Assembly: GCA_964565945.1 (NCBI GenBank)
Contig: CAZMGY010000003.1
Location: 11,680 to 75,679 of the forward strand
Length of the DNA: 64,000 nt
Direction: 5' to 3'
Origin: CAZMGY01 sp964565945 [NCBI: uncultured bacterium]
GTDB taxonomy: Bacteria > GCA-001730085
Below the pieces are notes generated by a model. It ran no database searches. It saw only the letters and a program-made list of their open reading frames with translations, and was not told the origin of the DNA. Shown here piece by piece: positions 61,039-64,000 of this stretch; position 1 is the first letter of the stretch, and every line of letters starts with the position of its first letter. Position numbers and translations under genes: made by a program.

Positions 61039-61167
61039 GTGAGTGAGAATCGAAAAGATCTTCGTATTTTGATTCAAAATCTTAAAGAAATGTCGGCTTA
61101 TATCAAGTCTTTTGCTAAAAAGATCGAAGAGAATTTTTTGTCCTTGGTTTGGAAAAGCCAAAATTAA
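61039..61167 (+). CDS. Small protein (42 aa), unknown
   Basis: A GTG-started frame encodes MSENRKDLRILIQNLKEM, then a Lys/Phe-rich helical stretch and LVWKSQN. It is preceded by AAAGGGG with suitable spacing. It lies between the STAS gene and the convergent ROK gene. I do not recognise it. The frame may be a real small gene or a chance ORF. Confidence 0.35.
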   Translation: MSENRKDLRILIQNLKEMSAYIKSFAKKIEENFLSLVWKSQN

Positions 61168-61174
61168 AAGAAAA

Positions 61175-61285
61175 ATGGAGATCGAAAAAAAACGTAAGCA
61201 AGCCCGCCAAAAAGGCAAGGATGTGGATAAGCATGGGCGTGAAGTGGAGCGACGTAATCGTAAAAAAGATTTGTTGTGGCGTTAG
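61175..61285 (+). CDS. Small basic protein (36 aa), unknown
   Basis: The ATG frame encodes MEIEKKRKQARQKGKD and ends DLLWR. It is very rich in Lys and Arg, so it would bind nucleic acid or be a chance ORF. It ends one base before the convergent ROK gene's stop. No ribosome binding site is evident. Confidence 0.25.
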   Translation: MEIEKKRKQARQKGKDVDKHGREVERRNRKKDLLWR

Positions 61286-62209
61286 TTAGGGCAAAGAATG
61301 TAAGGCAAACAGAGCTGCACCTATCACGCCGGCTTTGTTGCCTAAGGTCGCGGGTCGGATGTGACAAGATTTAAAGGCAAAAGCCATGGTTTTAGGTTGA
61401 ACCGTGGCTAAAAGAGGTTCGAAGAGTTGTTGACCGGCATGAGAGACGCCTCCTCCAATCACAAAGACATCGGGATTACAAATATTGATCAAGTTGGCGA
61501 CCCCCGTGGAGAGATGCTCAATGTAGCTTGCCACAAGTTCTTGAGCCAAAGAGTTTCCGTTAGCGGCATGTTCAAAAATGATTTTAGCTGAGCAGTCGCT
61601 GTTCTCGGGCCAGCCTTGATTATGAGCTTGTTTCACAAGTGCTGTGGCCGATGCATAAGCTTCCCAGCATCCATAAGAACCACAGGTGCAAAGCCTTCCG
61701 TTGGGTTCAATGATCATGTGCCCTACTTCGCCAGCGTAGCCTGTGCTACCTTCGTAAATGGTTTGATTGAAAATAAATCCGCCACCAATGCCTGTTCCCA
61801 GAGTGATGCATACGGCATTGGTGGCACCTTGTGCTGCACCAGCTTGGAACTCGCCGTAAGTCATAATGGTAACATCGTTGTGGGCGATGGCGGGACAGTT
61901 AAAGGTATCTTGCAAGTGAAAGAGAAAAGGGGTTCCCACCCAGCCAGGAAGGTTATGTGCCCCACTAATCACCCCACCCTGCTTGGGATCAACAATACCT
62001 GGGGTTCCTAGTCCGATTATTTGAATTGACGCGCTAGGTGATTGGGCGATTAGTTCTTGACATAGTTGGTCAATATGGCTAAGAATAACCTCGCCTTTTT
62101 GCTCAGCTTCGGTGGGGCAAGTTACTTCATAGAGGCATTCGCCTTGATCATTCACTAAGGCACCTTTGATGGAGGTACCGCCTAAATCAATTCCAATTGC
62201 CACATTCAT
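61286..62209 (-). CDS. ROK-family sugar kinase (glucokinase-like)
   Basis: The 307-residue product has the ATP-binding DLGGTSIKGALV at the N-terminus and the sugar-binding catalytic region HNDVTIMTYGEFQAGAA, with LGTGIGGGF next to it. The ROK zinc motif is present as GRLCTCGSYGCWEAYAS with its Cys residues. It would phosphorylate glucose, N-acetylglucosamine or N-acetylmannosamine. No regulator HTH domain is attached, so it is an enzyme rather than a repressor. It is convergent with the small ORFs and divergent from the Bax-inhibitor gene. Confidence 0.93.
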   Translation of the reverse strand: MNVAIGIDLGGTSIKGALVNDQGECLYEVTCPTEAEQKGEVILSHIDQLCQELIAQSPSASIQIIGLGTPGIVDPKQGGVISGAHNLPGWVGTPFLFHLQDTFNCPAIAHNDVTIMTYGEFQAGAAQGATNAVCITLGTGIGGGFIFNQTIYEGSTGYAGEVGHMIIEPNGRLCTCGSYGCWEAYASATALVKQAHNQGWPENSDCSAKIIFEHAANGNSLAQELVASYIEHLSTGVANLINICNPDVFVIGGGVSHAGQQLFEPLLATVQPKTMAFAFKSCHIRPATLGNKAGVIGAALFALHSLP

Positions 62210-62276
62210 AAGAGCTATTATATAATAATGCTGATATTAGTCTATGTTTTGCTAAAGATAAGGAGAATTGATCAGA

Positions 62277-63014
62277 ATGTTAAGAACCTCAAACCCCATT
62301 TTGTCCAAAGATATTTTTACACGTGTTCAGTCAGATGGTGTATCGCACGAGATGACGGTTCAAGGAGCTATAACGAAAACGGCCATGTTGTTTTTATGTG
62401 TTTTGGTTACGGCTTCGTGGGCGTGGTCTTATGAAGGACCTATGGCAACCACCATGGGTTGGATGGTGGGGTCTTCGCTTCTTGGATTTGTCTTAGCAAT
62501 TGTGACCTCGTTTAAGCCTACCTGGTCGCCTGTTTTAGCGCCAGCTTATGCCTTGTGCCAAGGTGTGGCGATTGGTTTTATATCGAGCATGTTCGAGAGA
62601 AGCTATCCTGGCTTAGTGATACAGGCTGTTCTTTTGACATTTTGTGTTTTGGGAACCATGATTGTTTTGTACAAAGCCAATATTGTGCGGGCCACGGATC
62701 GCTTCCGTCGTGTGATGACGATTGGGATGGGGGCCATCTTTTTGGTTTACCTGTTAAGCATGATTTTGGGCTTCTTTGGCATCAGCATTCCGCTGATTCA
62801 TAGTTCGGGACCGATGGGCATTTTGTTTAGTTTGGTTGTGATTGGCTTTGCTTCGTTTTCATTGATTTTGGATTTTGATTTCATTGAACAAGGTGCGAAC
62901 TACGGAGCTCCCAAGTATATGGAGTGGTATGTGGCCTTTGGTTTGATTGTGACGTTAATTTGGGTTTATTTGGAAATATTGCGTTTATTAGCCAAGTTGT
63001 CCAACCGTCGCTAG
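62277..63014 (+). CDS. Bax inhibitor-1/YccA-family membrane protein
   Basis: The 245-residue protein has seven predicted membrane helices after a soluble N-terminal 35 residues: GAITKTAMLFLCVLVTASWAW, GWMVGSSLLGFVLAIVT, VLAPAYALCQGVAIGF and further ones, cited in part. The C-terminus has DFDFIEQG, which carries the family's Asp residues of the pH-sensing pair. BI-1 family proteins are pH- and calcium-related channels or protease regulators in bacteria. The ATG at 62277 is preceded by AAGGAG. A TTG at 62268 would add three residues. Confidence 0.9.
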   Translation: MLRTSNPILSKDIFTRVQSDGVSHEMTVQGAITKTAMLFLCVLVTASWAWSYEGPMATTMGWMVGSSLLGFVLAIVTSFKPTWSPVLAPAYALCQGVAIGFISSMFERSYPGLVIQAVLLTFCVLGTMIVLYKANIVRATDRFRRVMTIGMGAIFLVYLLSMILGFFGISIPLIHSSGPMGILFSLVVIGFASFSLILDFDFIEQGANYGAPKYMEWYVAFGLIVTLIWVYLEILRLLAKLSNRR

Positions 63015-63114
63015 GATGTGTGCGTTGTCGTTATAGTTTAGCTTCAGCCATTTTTTTGATTATACATTTCGATTATTTTTATTAAATAGCTAAATGAAAG
63101 TAAAATCCATAGGA

Positions 63115-63495
63115 TTATTGGCAAAGAATTTCAAAATCATCTTCACGTAATTTTGCAGTTCCATCATATTGAATAACCCAAAGTTCTTTAGTAATTATTC
63201 CATGGGCATTATTCATTTTCCATCCTGCGGTCAATAAAGCACTTTTTTCATTAATAATTTTTATTTTTGGCTCAATATAACTCACATCTGTAAAGCCATC
63301 ATCGATGAGTTTTTGCCAAAAATCCTGAATTTCAATCGTCCCTGTGTACATGCCAAAAGGTTTAGCATTCATAATAGCTTTTTTTTCATACTGAATTGCA
63401 CAACTGGCAGCGTCACCAGAATTAAAAGCATTTTTCCATTGGGCACTAGCAATCTTGACTGCCTCTAAAATTAGTATATTTTCTTCTTTACTCAT
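63115..63495 (-). CDS. NTF2/SnoaL-like (DUF4440-type) small protein
   Basis: The product is 126 residues from the ATG at 63495, which follows AGGTGG with good spacing. A GTG four codons upstream is possible. The sequence shows the NTF2-like pattern of an N-terminal helix (WKNAFNSGDAASCAIQYEKKAIM), then GTIEIQDFWQKLIDDGF and late beta strands (LLTAGWKMNNAHG). Members bind small hydrophobic ligands or act as weak enzymes. The gene is more AT-rich than its neighbours and lies beside a transposon-like fragment, suggesting recent acquisition. No partner is evident. Confidence 0.8.
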   Translation of the reverse strand: MSKEENILILEAVKIASAQWKNAFNSGDAASCAIQYEKKAIMNAKPFGMYTGTIEIQDFWQKLIDDGFTDVSYIEPKIKIINEKSALLTAGWKMNNAHGIITKELWVIQYDGTAKLREDDFEILCQ

Positions 63496-63761
63496 ACGGT
63501 AATCCACCTATTATTAAAAGAGATTAAAAAATAAAATCAAGCTACCAAGGGTAATTTTTACTCGTCATTATATATCACAAGAATCTGGTTGTACAGTCTT
63601 GCATCCCCCATTCAAATTCACCCAATGGGTGAAAACACCAAAGGTAACCAAACTTCTGTGCTTATGAATATTTTAAACTATAAACTCACCTAATTGCCCG
63701 CACATTTAATGCAATCACTTAACCTTAATAAAACCAATTGACAAGCGCTTATCTTCTTTAA

Positions 63762-64000
63762 ATAGCAATAGTACTATTTAAGGTTTCAACTTTTATCAAT
63801 ACCTTACTACTAAGCCAACACGAAGGTGGGAAATGTCTGGATGACACCATCCATATTGCCAAAGACAAAGCCTTGTTTTTACTGCTTCAACAAAAAAGAC
63901 CAACACCACAAGCCATTGCTACTTGCTTAAGACGCTTAGGTAGAGACAATCAAGGTATTAGAGCCTTATCAGAAGTTAATAAAACTTTGCTCGCTGCCAC
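63762..64000 (+). mobile_element. IS1380-type transposase fragment (continues beyond window)
   Basis: From 63762 the frame is open to the window end. It gives GGKCLDDTIHIAKDKALFLLLQ, then PTPQAIATCLRRLGRDNQGIRALSEVNKTLL, cited in part. This matches the pattern GGxxLDDxxxLxxDxALxxLL and the following LRRxG of IS1380-type transposases. No ATG is found in this frame, so the N-terminus is missing or frameshifted, and the rest lies outside. A 7-bp inverted repeat TTCACCC/GGGTGAA at 63617-63633 lies upstream. The 63496-63761 gap holds no gene I can support. Confidence 0.6.

Noticed and set aside
61039-61285. One frame-shifted gene made of the two small ORFs
   Set aside because: No known family was recognised, so they are listed separately at low confidence.

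Overview
The window is a chromosomal segment of a Gram-negative-type bacterium. It carries lipid A and LPS-transport genes (lpxK, two LptF/LptG-family permeases), a Wzi-like outer-membrane protein, UppS and sugar-nucleotide genes. My best guess for the lineage is the candidate phylum Omnitrophota (formerly OP3). This rests on a 4062-residue secreted and membrane giant protein whose signal peptide ends in an ALAPN-type motif, a second large protein ending its signal in ALSPG, and a secreted protein with an LTTYYPAPYG N-terminus. That assignment comes from remembered family habits, not from a search.

Layout. 1-3933: the end of the spc/alpha ribosomal operon (map end, infA, rpmJ, rpsM, rpsK, rpsD, rpoA, rplQ) with a CbiX-like gene attached. 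4115-5383: serS. 5630-20147: the giant gene, a secreted LTTYYPAPYG protein and an L,D-transpeptidase. 20169-22578: accA and cysS. 22584-25177: an LptF/G permease and a pterin dehydratase (minus strand), then serC. 25262-29099: nrdB and nrdA (minus strand). 29433-32541: tRNA-Val, thrS, infC (ATC start), rpmI, rplT and a terminator. 32769-35705: purQ and purL. 35730-41110: an accessory stretch with a truncated M23 peptidase, a secreted small protein, a broken Fur-like gene behind a palindromic operator, a 1275-residue P1B-ATPase-like fusion and a decayed ISXO2-like transposase. 41247-45919: purM, purN and mfd. 45925-47139: a decayed aldehyde dehydrogenase. 47419-54114: a compact surface-sugar operon (Gfo/Idh, acyltransferase, aminotransferase, 2-epimerase, SDR, GT9) ending in a DnaQ-like exonuclease. 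54121-60495: a second LptF/G permease, lpxK, a sugar-phosphate transferase, a geranylgeranyl-reductase-type flavoprotein, uppS and a Wzi-like protein. 60615-64000: a STAS protein, small ORFs, a ROK kinase, a Bax-inhibitor-1 family protein, an NTF2-like protein and the edge of an IS1380-like element.

How the genes fit together. Most of the window is translation, purine and nucleotide metabolism plus envelope construction. The sugar operon makes and transfers unusual amino sugars, UppS and the flavoprotein could supply the lipid carrier, and LpxK, the LptF/G permeases and Wzi concern outer-membrane glycolipids.

The most interesting signal is a C-terminal module shared by the giant protein and the ATPase-like protein. 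It has an HExxE motif followed 30-40 residues later by FEAS and a hydrophobic helix, which looks like a zincin-type active site. It is placed at the very end of two otherwise unrelated secreted or membrane proteins. Other points of note are the non-AUG infC start, a tRNA-Val with C33, a G9 tract inside the Wzi signal peptide, and several gene relics.
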